A model generated the notes under the pieces. It was not told the DNA's origin. It did no database searches and saw nothing but the letters and a program-made list of their open reading frames with translations. Positions 8,303 through 16,566 of a DNA stretch of 34,819 bases are shown here, one piece after another (position 1 is the first letter of the stretch; each line of letters starts with the position of its first letter). The position numbers were made by a program, and so were the translations under genes. Origin of the DNA: Candidatus Sabulitectum sp. Its GTDB lineage: Bacteria; Fermentibacterota; Fermentibacteria; Fermentibacterales; JCC-6. Location: assembly GCA_029938555.1 (NCBI GenBank), contig JAOZUR010000029.1, positions 1 to 34,819 on the forward strand, given 5' to 3'.

Positions 8303-8652
8303 CTCAGCTCCTTCATTCTTCTAACATCGGCAGAGCCGGATTTGCGTGAAGCAAGAACACCAACCACCACAAAAAGAGCAGCAACAGCCACGCCAATCAC
8401 AATAGAGGTTAGCACAAGTGCTTGTGGAAGAGGATCAACCATAGAGGTAACAGATGCGTCTACAATGGGGGCTGAACGATTTGGCAAGAATCCGCTCCAT
8501 ACAAGAATCAGATTTACTCCAGTATCAGCAAGAGTAAATGCAAGAGCGATTCTAAGTATATTTTTTCTTGTGAGAACTCCCCATAAACCAATAAGTACAA
8601 GACCGGCAGCTGTCACAACAAGCGACCAATAAAATAGCGACTGAGCTGTCAT
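8296..8652 (-). CDS. mbxG: MrpC/NuoK-like subunit (MbxG)
   Basis: A 118-residue membrane protein with three helices, homologous to MnhC/MrpC and NuoK. The family pattern LIGLWGVLTRKNILR with LADTGVNLILV follows helix 1, and DPLPQALVLTSIVIG occurs near residue 75, where the DPLPQALVLTAIVI motif is typical of Mrp/Mbh proteins. It overlaps the preceding gene by 4 nt (ATGA) and the next gene by 7 nt, implying translational coupling. It forms part of the ion-translocating membrane domain. Confidence 0.9.
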   Translation of the reverse strand: MTAQSLFYWSLVVTAAGLVLIGLWGVLTRKNILRIALAFTLADTGVNLILVWSGFLPNRSAPIVDASVTSMVDPLPQALVLTSIVIGVAVAALFVVVGVLASRKSGSADVRRMKELRW

Positions 8653-9338
8653 TTCTCACCTCCAGCTTTTCTATAGGAAGCAAACACTCCTGATAACTCA
8701 CTTGCAACTTTGGCACCTATAACCAGTGAAATCAATGGAATGATTCCTGCAGACAAGAGTTTTCCAGGTGAACCAACTGGAAGAACCTTATTGTTAAGGA
8801 ACTGTCCCAATGTCATCATTCCCCAGAAACCAAGTAAACCGAAAGTAAGCCCAGCAAGAGATTCAATTGATGCAAGTAGTCTTGACTGACCTGGAATAGT
8901 ATTACTTCCAAGCATTATCAGCAAGAAAGCTGATGCCACAACCGCTCCTCCTGGAAAACCACCACCAGGGCTAAGATGTCCATGAGAGATTATGTAAATT
9001 CCGAAGAGCACAATAGCGCCAGGCAGTACGCCTGCTGTGAATGAAACAATCGAGCTTGACGGTGTGGGATTTGCTCCCATTGGAATCAGAGTAAGAATCA
9101 ATACTACTGCAGTGGAAGCACTGAATAGTACTACTACCTCGCCTAAAGTATCAAGTCCACGATATGCAACAACAACTGCTGTAACCAAGTTCACTGAACC
9201 AGTATCATCAACACCCCGTTGTGTGTAATTATGCCCGGTACTTCCTAATTCTAGAGGAACGGAATAATTGGAAAGTGACGAAACCACTATAGCTCCAAGA
9301 GCTAAAACAATAATCAGCCCTACATAAGTGCGAATCAT
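8649..9338 (-). CDS. Fused MbhE-MbhF (MnhB-like) membrane subunit
   Basis: This 229-residue protein contains two Mrp/Mbh modules. Residues 1-90 match MbhE: a first helix, then a short loop (GVDDTGSVNLVTAVVVAYR) and GLDTLGEVVVLFSA. Residues 95-229 match MbhF/MnhB: ISHGHLSPGGGFPGGAVVASAF is the hallmark. The genes are separate in many Mbh operons, while in Mrp operons the E part belongs to MnhA. The ATG at 9338 overlaps the mbxD stop by 4 nt and follows GGAGGAGA. The protein is part of the antiporter block that exchanges Na+ for H+ in relatives. Confidence 0.85.
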   Translation of the reverse strand: MIRTYVGLIIVLALGAIVVSSLSNYSVPLELGSTGHNYTQRGVDDTGSVNLVTAVVVAYRGLDTLGEVVVLFSASTAVVLILTLIPMGANPTPSSSIVSFTAGVLPGAIVLFGIYIISHGHLSPGGGFPGGAVVASAFLLIMLGSNTIPGQSRLLASIESLAGLTFGLLGFWGMMTLGQFLNNKVLPVGSPGKLLSAGIIPLISLVIGAKVASELSGVFASYRKAGGEK

Positions 9339-9586
9339 TCTTCTCCTCCAATCTTTCCTCTACCCCAGAGAAAGATCACAGTAGAAATAGCAGCGCCAAT
9401 GCTTGCTTCGGTAATTGCCACATCTGGAGCATCCATTAACAAAAACAAAACAGAAGCTGAAAGACTGACAAAAGCAACAATGATTATTGCAGAAATCAGT
9501 TTTCTTACCACAAGAGCTGCAACAGCTGCAACAAGCATCATCACACCTATCCCAATGGATGCGGCTGCAAGAAGAGACATGTTCAC
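9335..9586 (-). CDS. mbxD: MbhD/DUF4040-like subunit (MbxD)
   Basis: An 83-residue membrane protein with three predicted helices. The motif MDAPDVAITEASIGAAI near residue 50 is the DUF4040/MbhD signature, corresponding to part of MnhA. I keep the GTG start at 9586, which overlaps the mbxC stop by 4 nt (GTGA) and has AAGGTGG about 6 nt upstream. An ATG two codons later is the alternative. It belongs to the Mrp-like membrane block. Confidence 0.85.
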   Translation of the reverse strand: MNMSLLAAASIGIGVMMLVAAVAALVVRKLISAIIIVAFVSLSASVLFLLMDAPDVAITEASIGAAISTVIFLWGRGKIGGEE

Positions 9587-9918
9587 TTGTCACCACCTTT
9601 GTTGTCTGCAAGATCATCGATGATCAGATTGTCAGGTTTCTCGGAAGCATCATTGTGTGCTGCACGAGCTAAAGCGTGGCTTGAGACTGGGTTTGTAAGT
9701 ACTATAAAAAGCACAACAAGAAGCAACTTTGGCATCCATGTTGGTTCAAAAAGACCTATTCCTAAAAGGAAAAGTATTGAACCAAGGGTGGTTGCCTTTG
9801 TTCCTGCATGCATTTTGTTAAAAACATCAGGCATTCTGAAAACACCAAGGCCACTTGCAAACAAAACAAGAGCGCCAAGCCCTGTGAATACATGAGCAAG
9901 AATATCTAAAAAACTCAT
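9583..9918 (-). CDS. mbxC: MrpG-like subunit (MbxC)
   Basis: A 111-residue, three-helix protein of the MnhG/MrpG family. GLGVFRMPDVFNKMHAGTKA (about residues 23-42) and LTNPVSSHALARAAH (about 79-93) are family hallmarks. The soluble tail after residue 95 is charged. It overlaps the mbxB stop by 4 nt and the next gene by 4 nt. In Mrp and Mbh complexes the E, F and G subunits form a helical bundle at the Na+-exchanging end. Confidence 0.9.
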   Translation of the reverse strand: MSFLDILAHVFTGLGALVLFASGLGVFRMPDVFNKMHAGTKATTLGSILFLLGIGLFEPTWMPKLLLVVLFIVLTNPVSSHALARAAHNDASEKPDNLIIDDLADNKGGDK

Positions 9919-10202
9919 TTCAACCCCCCATCCAGGTATCTTGCAATTGCAAGAACGCCAAGGAAAGAAAGAACAGAATAAACCAAAGCCACATCAAGCA
10001 GCATTGATCTACCCTGAAGAAATGCAACAAGAACTAAAAAACCGGTTGTGATCAAGGTAGTAGTGTCCAGAGCAACAGCTCTATCTGTGGTTTTTTCGCC
10101 AATGATCAGGCGAAGAAACGCAAGAAATAACCCTCCACCGACCAACGCAAAAATAATGATCAGAAATGTGTTACTCAAAGATTTTCTCCAATCTTCCGGC
10201 AA
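9915..10202 (-). CDS. mbxB: MrpF-like subunit (MbxB)
   Basis: A 95-residue, three-helix protein of the MnhF/MrpF family. GEKTTDRAVALDTTT near residue 35 matches the conserved DR-x-x-ALD motif. The assigned start overlaps the end of mbxA by 32 nt, the largest overlap in the operon; no shorter start would leave a full first helix. It acts with MbxA and MbxC. Confidence 0.88.
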   Translation of the reverse strand: MPEDWRKSLSNTFLIIIFALVGGGLFLAFLRLIIGEKTTDRAVALDTTTLITTGFLVLVAFLQGRSMLLDVALVYSVLSFLGVLAIARYLDGGLK

Positions 10203-10668
10203 AACTATCTACCATAATCTGAGTTTCAGCATGTACATCACCTGCTGGCAGAAATACCCAGTGAACAAAAATTTCATCTTTGATAATATCGATGGTGATT
10301 GTTCCTGGTGTCAGGGTAATGGAATTCGCCAGTATCGCTTTGGCTCGCTCGCTTTTAAGAGTAAGTTTTGCCTTTACAATCCCTGGTTTAATAGGAATAA
10401 CTGGTCTGAATATCCGAAAAAATACATCAATATTAGCTTTTACCATTTGTCCAAGAAAGAAAAAGACATAACCAATAGTGGCTAAAAACTTTGCTGGAGT
10501 TAAGAGACGAAATAAGTTTCCAGTTAATGCTCCGTGGGTAGCAACCGCTGTAATTAGACTTACTACAAATCCTAGAACAATTTCCTGAATATCAGTACTT
10601 AGCGTAAGACTGAGCCAGATCCCGAATAAAACAACCGTAGTTGATACAACCGCCGGTTTTCTTTTCAT
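10171..10668 (-). CDS. mbxA: MrpE-like subunit (MbxA)
   Basis: A 165-residue protein of the MnhE/MrpE family: two or three N-terminal helices, then a cytoplasmic domain with the typical LANSITLTPGTITIDI and the EIFVHWV strand (about residues 112-140). It is the first structural gene of the membrane complex. Its ATG overlaps the stop of rex by one base (TGATG), which argues that rex and mbx are one transcript. Kept with MbxB and MbxC, it completes the Na+/H+ antiporter module. Confidence 0.9.
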   Translation of the reverse strand: MKRKPAVVSTTVVLFGIWLSLTLSTDIQEIVLGFVVSLITAVATHGALTGNLFRLLTPAKFLATIGYVFFFLGQMVKANIDVFFRIFRPVIPIKPGIVKAKLTLKSERAKAILANSITLTPGTITIDIIKDEIFVHWVFLPAGDVHAETQIMVDSFAGRLEKIFE

Positions 10669-11306
10669 CAGTTCACGCGCTCCTTCCTTCTTATTGAATG
10701 TGTTAGAACATCTAGTTCTGTTGATACTTCTACATACCTTACTTCTACATTTTCAGGGGCTCGAAGTGGTTCAAGAGTGAAACTTAAAATAGCTTTACAC
10801 CCTGCTTGTACAAGATTTTCAAGGGCTTGCTGACCGGCTCCACCAGTAACAGCAATTACTGCTATAATTTCATTGTTCACTTCAAGTACATTTTTGATTT
10901 CATCTGTGGATTGAATTATTTTTTCTCCACATTTTTTTCCGATTTTAGCAGGGTCATTGTCAAATATTGAATCGTATATGTAACCTCCAGTTCCATCTAA
11001 ACCAGAGTCCATCAAAGCACAACCGATGCTTCCTGCACCAACAATGATTACAGGTGGTGGATTTGTCGTGCCAAGAATATCTTCTATATTAACCAGCAGA
11101 TCATTAACGTTATAACCGGAACCCTGCTTGCCAAACTCGCCGTAAATAGACAAATCTCGTCTAACAGCAGCAGAGGAAATACCACAATTTGTAGCAAGCT
11201 GCTGTGATGTCATTATCAACTCACCTCTAAGTTTTGCCAGTCGGAGGCACCGAGCATAATGGCTTAATCTCCTGATAGATTTTTCTGAAACTTTTACTGC
11301 AATCAT
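10668..11306 (-). CDS. rex: Redox-sensing transcriptional repressor Rex
   Basis: The 212-residue protein has a winged helix (about 1-85: SEKSIRRLSHYARCLRLAK, then SSAAVRRDLSIYGEFGKQG, the DNA-binding pattern) and a Rossmann domain starting with IIVGAGSIGCALMD. Rex dimers bind NAD+ and NADH competitively, and NADH releases them from DNA. The start is the ATG at 11306, giving the family's usual length; the frame continues upstream over the promoter but that part is not Rex-like. A GAGG lies about 7 nt upstream. It is the first gene of the mbx operon and its own promoter carries candidate Rex sites, which implies autoregulation and induction of mbx when NADH rises. The identification is firm; the regulatory target set is inferred. 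Confidence 0.93.
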   Translation of the reverse strand: MIAVKVSEKSIRRLSHYARCLRLAKLRGELIMTSQQLATNCGISSAAVRRDLSIYGEFGKQGSGYNVNDLLVNIEDILGTTNPPPVIIVGAGSIGCALMDSGLDGTGGYIYDSIFDNDPAKIGKKCGEKIIQSTDEIKNVLEVNNEIIAVIAVTGGAGQQALENLVQAGCKAILSFTLEPLRAPENVEVRYVEVSTELDVLTHSIRRKERVN

Positions 11307-11321
11307 AGAAAACCTCGTTTT

Positions 11322-11349
11322 TATTGTGATTGTACAAACTATCACAATA
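11322..11349. promoter_or_regulatory. Inverted-repeat operator over the rex promoter (candidate Rex sites)
   Basis: TATTGTGAT (11322-11330) and ATCACAATA (11341-11349) are a perfect 9-bp inverted repeat separated by 10 nt. An overlapping 18-bp window, TTGTACAAACTATCACAA (11330-11347), has the TTGT-N10-ACAA outline of the Rex consensus, with one half-site 6/7 and the other 5/7 matched to TTGTGAA-N4-TTCACAA. The repeat covers the -10 and the transcription start, where bound Rex would block initiation. Confidence 0.6.
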
Positions 11350-11375
11350 GTACAACAATTTTCTCTGCCGGTCAA
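11347..11375 (-). promoter_or_regulatory. Sigma70-like promoter of the rex-mbx operon
   Basis: On the minus strand, TTGACC (-35, 11370-11375) and TACTAT (-10, 11347-11352) are separated by exactly 17 nt. The rex start codon is about 40 nt downstream of the -10. No other promoter is evident between rex and the last mbx gene, where coding regions overlap almost continuously. Confidence 0.65.
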
Positions 11376-11519
11376 GATACTATTTAGGTAGGAATATACT
11401 CTGAATTATCAGAGCTTGACAGATTGGATTATCACGAATTAGTAAAAATATTTATCTTTAATAGTAAAATTAGAAATTCTTGGACATTGTGGTTGTAACT
11501 TGCCTTTTTTAGCAGGAGA

Positions 11520-14500
11520 CTAACCCTTCAAAACTTGCTCTACCACCCTCTGTAACTCTACGTAATCATACGGTTTTACAATTCTTCCCATAAAACCGTA
11601 TGATTCGTAATTTGCCATTATTGAACTATTAGCATAACCGCTAGATACAATAATTTTGGCCTCTGGATTAAGAATCAGAATCTCTTGAGCTACCCTTTCA
11701 CCCCCAACGCCTCCGGGCAAAGTCAAATCTGTTATTACAAGATCGAACTGCATAGTTTTATACTTCTCTATGGCTTCATGCCCCTCAGCTGCTAAAGAAA
11801 CGCTATAGCCCATTAGTTTTAACATTGCCCCTAATACTTCTAAGACTTCTTCTTCATCATCCAACAACAGAATACGAGCATTATGTGGGGAAATCGTTTT
11901 AGATATTGCTGTTTTTTCTTCAATAAAATCAGATTTTGAAAACACTTTTGTCACTGGCAAGAGGATAGTAAAGGTCGTCCCCACGTTTAACTCAGAAGTA
12001 ACAGTGATACTACCATTATGTTTGCTGATAATAGAATGGCAAGAAGCCAACCCCAATCCACTCCCTGCTTGTTTGGTTGTGAAATAGGGATCAAATACCT
12101 TATCAATAAATTGTGGAGCTACACCAGTTCCCGTGTCTTGAATTCTAATTTGAACATATTTGTTTCCTGCAATATCTACATTCTCTGCAAAAATTGTTAC
12201 AACACCACCTTCAGCCATTGCTTGTTTGGCATTGAGAACAAGATTAGTGATAACCTGGTTTAATTGCCCTTTGTCCGCTTCAATCTCACATAAATCAGAA
12301 TCTATATCAGTTATTAGCTTTACATTACCGCCTCGTAATAAAAATTGTGCAGTTTTTACAATTATATCTGTTATATGCAAAACTTCTCTAATCGGGTCGC
12401 CCCCCTTAGCAAACGTGAGCAACTGTCGTGTGAGATTTACAGCTGTTTCCATTGAATGCCCAGCATCCTCAAGAAAGCTGCGAGATTTATCCGGGTTGGA
12501 AGTGAGGTGCATTTTTGCCAGTTCCATATTGCCCAGCAAAGCAGTCAATAAGTTATTAAAATCATGAGCTATGCCACCAGCCAATATCCCCACTGATTCT
12601 AGTTTTTTCAATTTTAGTTGCTCCTCTTCCATGCGCATACGCTGGGTAACATCAACGCAAAAGAGAGCAAATCCCACCAACTTGTTAGTGAGATCATAAA
12701 TACCAGAAACCCGTGAATCAAGAAAACGCTTCCCGTAATCGCCTTCTTGAGCAAGCTGGAACCTGTACTCTCCGTGATCACGAATGGATTCAATCGCCTT
12801 ATTGATCCGTTCAGGAGCTACTTTCTCGCGAGTATGTAATTCCTGCACAGTTTTACCTATAACTTCCTCCGGCTTGTAACCAAAGAACTGCTCAGCTAAA
12901 GGGTTGTAATAAGTGATGTATAAATCTAAATCAGTGGTAACAATGGCGTATTCAGTAGCACTACGCAGAATATTGTCCAGATAAATACTCTTTTCAGCAA
13001 GTTCTTCTTCAGCCTTCACTTGTTCAGTTATATCAACAGCAACACCCATAAGAACAGTGTTCTCTGAATCTATTTTTCTAAAAGGAACTTTAGTTGTCTG
13101 CAAGTATCTTATATTATTCTCGCTATCAGTTATTAATTCCTTTGCAATAAATTTGATTTTCCCTGAGTTAATGACCTCAAGATCATCTGCTCTGAAATGT
13201 TCTGCTTCCTCTTCAGTAGCAACAAATTCTGAATCTCTTCTGCCAGTAAGGTCTTCCACAGTTGTTCCAAAAACTTTTGCAGTAGCCTCATTAACAAGTT
13301 CAAACTTACCGGTTTCATCCTTCACAAAGATAAAATGCGGTACAAGATCTATGATTTGCCGTAATAGAGTTCTGTTTTCAAGTAACGCCTTTGTTGCCTG
13401 TTTACGCTTTGAACTTTCCACCAATACTCGCCATATTCCAAAAAACAATACCACAGACACGAGGGTGACTATCAAGATAGTATTCAAACGGCGACTATTC
13501 CGATGAGCATAAAGAACATCCGAAGGAATAAATGAAACAATTTTCCAGTGATATTCCAACTGGGTACTACCTTGAGAAAAATCCAAATAGGATCCTGTAT
13601 TAGATTTGTCTCTTACCTGCAAAGGGAAAACGGTTCTGAAAGTGAACAAGCCCTGAGATGTTTCAATTTGACCAGACTCGTTAAGTTCGATTACCTCCCA
13701 TGCGGCAGGATAGGTGTTCTGGAAAACACAGTCTTTACGCTCTTCATACATAAACCCCCACTCGTCTTCGGGATTTGGGCCCACAAGCCAGTATCCATCT
13801 GAATTAAGTAGCATCGACTGAATGTTACTCGAGGAAGAGGCAATACTAGAGAACCGCTGAATCAAATCTGACCCAAAATAGTTCAATAACACAATACCTC
13901 GTTTGATTCCATTCTGGTCAAAAACAGGAGTTGCAAAACGGATCATCGGCTTGAGTGGCTGCTCAATCTCACCATTCTCTACATTTAAATCAAGGGGCGA
14001 TACAAAAACTTCATTCTGGTTTAACCTGAAGGCTTCATCAAAATAATATCGACCACTTTTGCTTTGAAGTTCATTCTGCGAGACAATGCCTGGAGTACCA
14101 TTATTGAAATTAACCCTGACAATTTCCATCCCGTTTTCATCAATTAAGCGTATTTGATCGTATAACTGCCGGTAAACTGAGACTGTCAAGTACTCGGCAG
14201 ACAATTCTGAAAGAATTTCAGGAACAGGTATACCTTCGCCGTTCCACAAGTTCTCCATCTCTTTCTCATGTACAAGAAGTGCCAGATCAGAAAAGATGTG
14301 CTGAACGTCATCATTAATATTTCCCAATTGAGTGTCAACTACGCGCAACTCTTCCTGCTGATACTCGACTATTTCCGTGTTCTCAGTGACCCGGAGAATT
14401 ACCATAGTAAGAATATTTACCAACAGAAACAGAGAAAGAAAAATTATCAAGGTTTTTTTAAAGGACCCGTTACGATCCAACCTCTTAATCTGCTTATTGC

Positions 14501-14531
14501 TATCAGAGAATGTTTCCATTTTTCCATTCAT
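11520..14531 (-). CDS. Hybrid sensor histidine kinase (Cache-PAS-PAS-HisKA-HATPase-REC)
   Basis: This 1003-residue membrane protein has a helix at about 27-47, a periplasmic Cache-like sensor domain (about 50-345; SGRYYFDEAF and PLKPMIRFATPVFD are typical), and a second helix at about 350-370. Two PAS domains follow (about 385-500 and 515-630). Then come the HisKA motif ILAGGIAHDFNNLL with the phospho-acceptor His near 656, a HATPase domain with DTGTGVAP and GSGLGLA near 800-830, and a C-terminal receiver with the acceptor Asp near 935 (VITDLTLPGG). The ATG at 14531 has AGGG upstream; an ATG four codons later is possible. No response regulator is adjacent on the same strand. Candidates nearby are the receiver proteins at 20603 and 27076, but that link is only inferred. 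The ligand cannot be read from the sequence. Confidence 0.92.
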   Translation of the reverse strand: MNGKMETFSDSNKQIKRLDRNGSFKKTLIIFLSLFLLVNILTMVILRVTENTEIVEYQQEELRVVDTQLGNINDDVQHIFSDLALLVHEKEMENLWNGEGIPVPEILSELSAEYLTVSVYRQLYDQIRLIDENGMEIVRVNFNNGTPGIVSQNELQSKSGRYYFDEAFRLNQNEVFVSPLDLNVENGEIEQPLKPMIRFATPVFDQNGIKRGIVLLNYFGSDLIQRFSSIASSSSNIQSMLLNSDGYWLVGPNPEDEWGFMYEERKDCVFQNTYPAAWEVIELNESGQIETSQGLFTFRTVFPLQVRDKSNTGSYLDFSQGSTQLEYHWKIVSFIPSDVLYAHRNSRRLNTILIVTLVSVVLFFGIWRVLVESSKRKQATKALLENRTLLRQIIDLVPHFIFVKDETGKFELVNEATAKVFGTTVEDLTGRRDSEFVATEEEAEHFRADDLEVINSGKIKFIAKELITDSENNIRYLQTTKVPFRKIDSENTVLMGVAVDITEQVKAEEELAEKSIYLDNILRSATEYAIVTTDLDLYITYYNPLAEQFFGYKPEEVIGKTVQELHTREKVAPERINKAIESIRDHGEYRFQLAQEGDYGKRFLDSRVSGIYDLTNKLVGFALFCVDVTQRMRMEEEQLKLKKLESVGILAGGIAHDFNNLLTALLGNMELAKMHLTSNPDKSRSFLEDAGHSMETAVNLTRQLLTFAKGGDPIREVLHITDIIVKTAQFLLRGGNVKLITDIDSDLCEIEADKGQLNQVITNLVLNAKQAMAEGGVVTIFAENVDIAGNKYVQIRIQDTGTGVAPQFIDKVFDPYFTTKQAGSGLGLASCHSIISKHNGSITVTSELNVGTTFTILLPVTKVFSKSDFIEEKTAISKTISPHNARILLLDDEEEVLEVLGAMLKLMGYSVSLAAEGHEAIEKYKTMQFDLVITDLTLPGGVGGERVAQEILILNPEAKIIVSSGYANSSIMANYESYGFMGRIVKPYDYVELQRVVEQVLKG

Positions 14532-14595
14532 AACTATACCCTGTTTCGAACAACCTCGTCCGCTTAATCACACTACAAAATAATGCCCCTTACTA

Positions 14596-14624
14596 AAAAT
14601 AACAATAGCACCAAATCCAATCAA
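14596..14624 (-). promoter_or_regulatory. Possible promoter of the sensor kinase gene
   Basis: On the minus strand TTGATT (14619-14624) and TATTTT (14596-14601) are 17 nt apart, about 65 nt before the kinase start. In such AT-rich sequence a match of this quality is expected fairly often. Confidence 0.3.
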
Positions 14625-14671
14625 TCACAAGGGATTGCCTACTCAAAAAAACAATTTGACTGCTACCGTTT

Positions 14672-14718
14672 TTGTTTAAACAATCGCAGGTAATTTAACG
14701 ACAATTCATAGCGATTGT
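14672..14718. repeat. Palindrome and nested inverted repeat upstream of the sensor kinase
   Basis: TTGTTTAAACAA (14672-14683) is a perfect 12-bp palindrome. It overlaps the left arm of a wider inverted repeat, ACAATCGC (14680-14687) with GCGATTGT (14711-14718). These may be regulator sites. They resemble but do not match Rex sites. Confidence 0.35.
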
Positions 14719-15035
14719 GTTAGTTCAAACAAATATTTTATTCTACTAAAATCTTATTTCTTAACTGAGCCTCTTGCATCTTCAGCATTTTTTGCCATCA
14801 AAACAACCTTTAGCAAATTAGTACTGGATTTGTCACCAAAACTCATAATTCTCCACAGATTTTTTCCTTAGCCTTTGAGAATGAACGGCTCATTCAAAAG
14901 CAGATGATTAATATATTTGTAAAATTTCTGCAAATCAATTTTTCGCCTAATCAAGTTAATCTGTTAACTAATAGATAGTTACGAAAGGTGGTAAAGGGTT
15001 ATTACTGGAAAAAAATATTTATTCATTTGTTGGGT

Positions 15036-15064
15036 TTGGTACAAACAATTTACTGGCATATATT
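15036..15064 (+). promoter_or_regulatory. Promoter of the first glutamate dehydrogenase gene
   Basis: TTGGTA (15036-15041) and TATATT (15059-15064) are 17 nt apart and lie about 95 nt before the start codon. No better -10 is present closer to the gene. Confidence 0.5.
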
Positions 15065-15159
15065 ACTTGAAGTCGGCTAACCCTTGCCGGCTATACAAAT
15101 CACACAAGAAGCATTATTAGCTTCTGCTTTTGCCGGTATTTTCCGGTTGGAGGTCAGAA

Positions 15160-16443
15160 ATGTCCAAGGGATTCGATGCATTCAAAATGGCACAGGGTCA
15201 GTTCGATCTTGTAGCTGAAACACTTGATCTTGATGCTGGTGTACGAGCTTTTCTCCGGGAGCCTATGAGAGAATACCATTTCACTATTCCGGTTCACATG
15301 GATGACGGTTCTGTAGAGGTTTTCCGTGGATTCAGAGTTCAGCACAGTGATGTTCGTGGTCCTTGCAAAGGTGGAATCCGTTTTCACCCGGATGAAACCA
15401 TTAGTACAGTTAAGGCTTTGGCCACATGGATGACATGGAAAACTGCAGTTGTAGATATCCCTCTTGGTGGCGGTAAGGGCGGAGTTATCTGTGATCCACA
15501 TGAACTTTCCATGCGTGAGCAAGAACAGATCTGCCGCGGTTGGATCCGTAATGTTTGGAGGAACATAGGACCTGTTCAAGATGTTCCTGCTCCTGATGTA
15601 ATGACAACACCCCAGCACATGCTCTGGATGATGGACGAATACGAAACTCTTATGGGTGGCAAATACCCAGGCGTTATCACTGGAAAACCTGTTGGTAGTG
15701 GTGGATCTCTTGGTAGAACAGAAGCTACAGGTTACGGCGCAATCTACACTGTTAGAGAAGCTCTCAAGCGTCTTGGTATCGACATTAAAGGCGCAACTAT
15801 GGCATGTCAGGGTTTCGGTAATGTTGTTCAGTATGCAACCGAACTCTTTATTCAGTATGGCGGAAAAGTTCTCTGTGTTTCCTGTTGGGATCAGAAGGAC
15901 ATGAAAGCTTACACTTACCGTAAAATGGACGGAATCGATCTTGAATTCGTAATGAGCATTACAGATAGATTCGGAACACTTGATGCTGAGAAAGCAATCG
16001 CTGCTGGATACGAACAGCTTTCTGGTGATGCCTGGATTGAAACTGAAGCAGATGTACTTCTTCCTGGCGCACTTGAAAATCAGATCAATGCTGAAACTGT
16101 AAGCAAAATTCACGCAAGAGTAAAAGTTATTGCCGAAGGTGCAAACGGACCAACAACACCTGAAGCTGATGCTGTACTCAGTGAAAGAGGAATTTTCAAC
16201 ATTCCCGATTTCCTTTGCAATGCCGGTGGAGTAACATGTTCATACTTCGAGCAGGTTCAGAACAACATGAACTATTATTGGGAGAAAGACGAAGTTCTCT
16301 CAAAGCTTGATACAAAAATGACAACAGCATTCCACGCAGTTGCTGACTTGGCAGAAAGCCAGTCTGTTTACATGCGCGATGCAGCATACATGATCGCTAT
16401 CGATAGAGTAGCAAATGCTGCTAGAATGCGCGGTCTTGTTTAG
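15160..16443 (+). CDS. Glutamate dehydrogenase (Glu/Leu/Phe/Val dehydrogenase family), first paralogue
   Basis: This 427-residue enzyme interconverts glutamate and 2-oxoglutarate plus ammonium. Family motifs are clear: GPCKGGIRFHP with substrate-binding Lys, PLGGGKGG with the catalytic Lys near 106, PAPDV with the catalytic Asp near 146, GSLGRTEATGYG near 185, and the Rossmann motif CQGFGNVVQYA near 218. The start is the ATG at 15160 because GGAGG lies 6 nt upstream; an in-frame ATG at 15130 has no such site. The gene is monocistronic, with a strong terminator behind it. It is of a different clade from the enzyme at 18964 (shorter, different insertions). The second strand of the Rossmann fold (CVSCWDQKD) is unusual, so I do not assign NAD or NADP, though NAD is more usual for this clade and a catabolic role is plausible. 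Confidence 0.92.
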   Translation: MSKGFDAFKMAQGQFDLVAETLDLDAGVRAFLREPMREYHFTIPVHMDDGSVEVFRGFRVQHSDVRGPCKGGIRFHPDETISTVKALATWMTWKTAVVDIPLGGGKGGVICDPHELSMREQEQICRGWIRNVWRNIGPVQDVPAPDVMTTPQHMLWMMDEYETLMGGKYPGVITGKPVGSGGSLGRTEATGYGAIYTVREALKRLGIDIKGATMACQGFGNVVQYATELFIQYGGKVLCVSCWDQKDMKAYTYRKMDGIDLEFVMSITDRFGTLDAEKAIAAGYEQLSGDAWIETEADVLLPGALENQINAETVSKIHARVKVIAEGANGPTTPEADAVLSERGIFNIPDFLCNAGGVTCSYFEQVQNNMNYYWEKDEVLSKLDTKMTTAFHAVADLAESQSVYMRDAAYMIAIDRVANAARMRGLV

Positions 16444-16457
16444 CCTATATTCCATAA

Positions 16458-16493
16458 AAGGATCAGGGTGTTAAACCCTGGTCCTTTTTTTTT
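16458..16493 (+). terminator. Rho-independent terminator of the first glutamate dehydrogenase gene
   Basis: AAGGATCAGGG (16458-16468) pairs with CCCTGGTCCTT (16476-16486), 11 pairs with one T-G wobble and a 7-nt loop. A run of nine T follows (16485-16493). It begins 15 nt after the stop codon. Confidence 0.92.
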
Positions 16494-16566
16494 ACCTCTC
16501 AGAGGATTAGAATAATTCCAACAGGGAAAATAATGAGTCCGCTTTTTTCACAGAAAGGTTTTGCAT

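Larger units (their letters stand above)
14532..15159. other. Divergent intergenic region between the sensor kinase and glutamate dehydrogenase
   Basis: About 630 bp that is AT-rich and has no supported gene. It holds a candidate promoter for each flanking gene and a palindrome at 14672-14683. I found no tRNA or recognisable riboswitch. The glutamate dehydrogenase leader from about 15070 is roughly 90 nt long and contains short GC-rich repeats (CGGCTA at 15074 and 15089) that could form a weak hairpin. Confidence 0.5.

Noticed and set aside
15154-16113. A 319-codon open frame antisense to the first glutamate dehydrogenase
   Set aside because: It mirrors a strongly supported gene, has a Cys- and Ser-rich composition without domains, and lacks a ribosome binding site. 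Such frames are common opposite genes with biased codon use.
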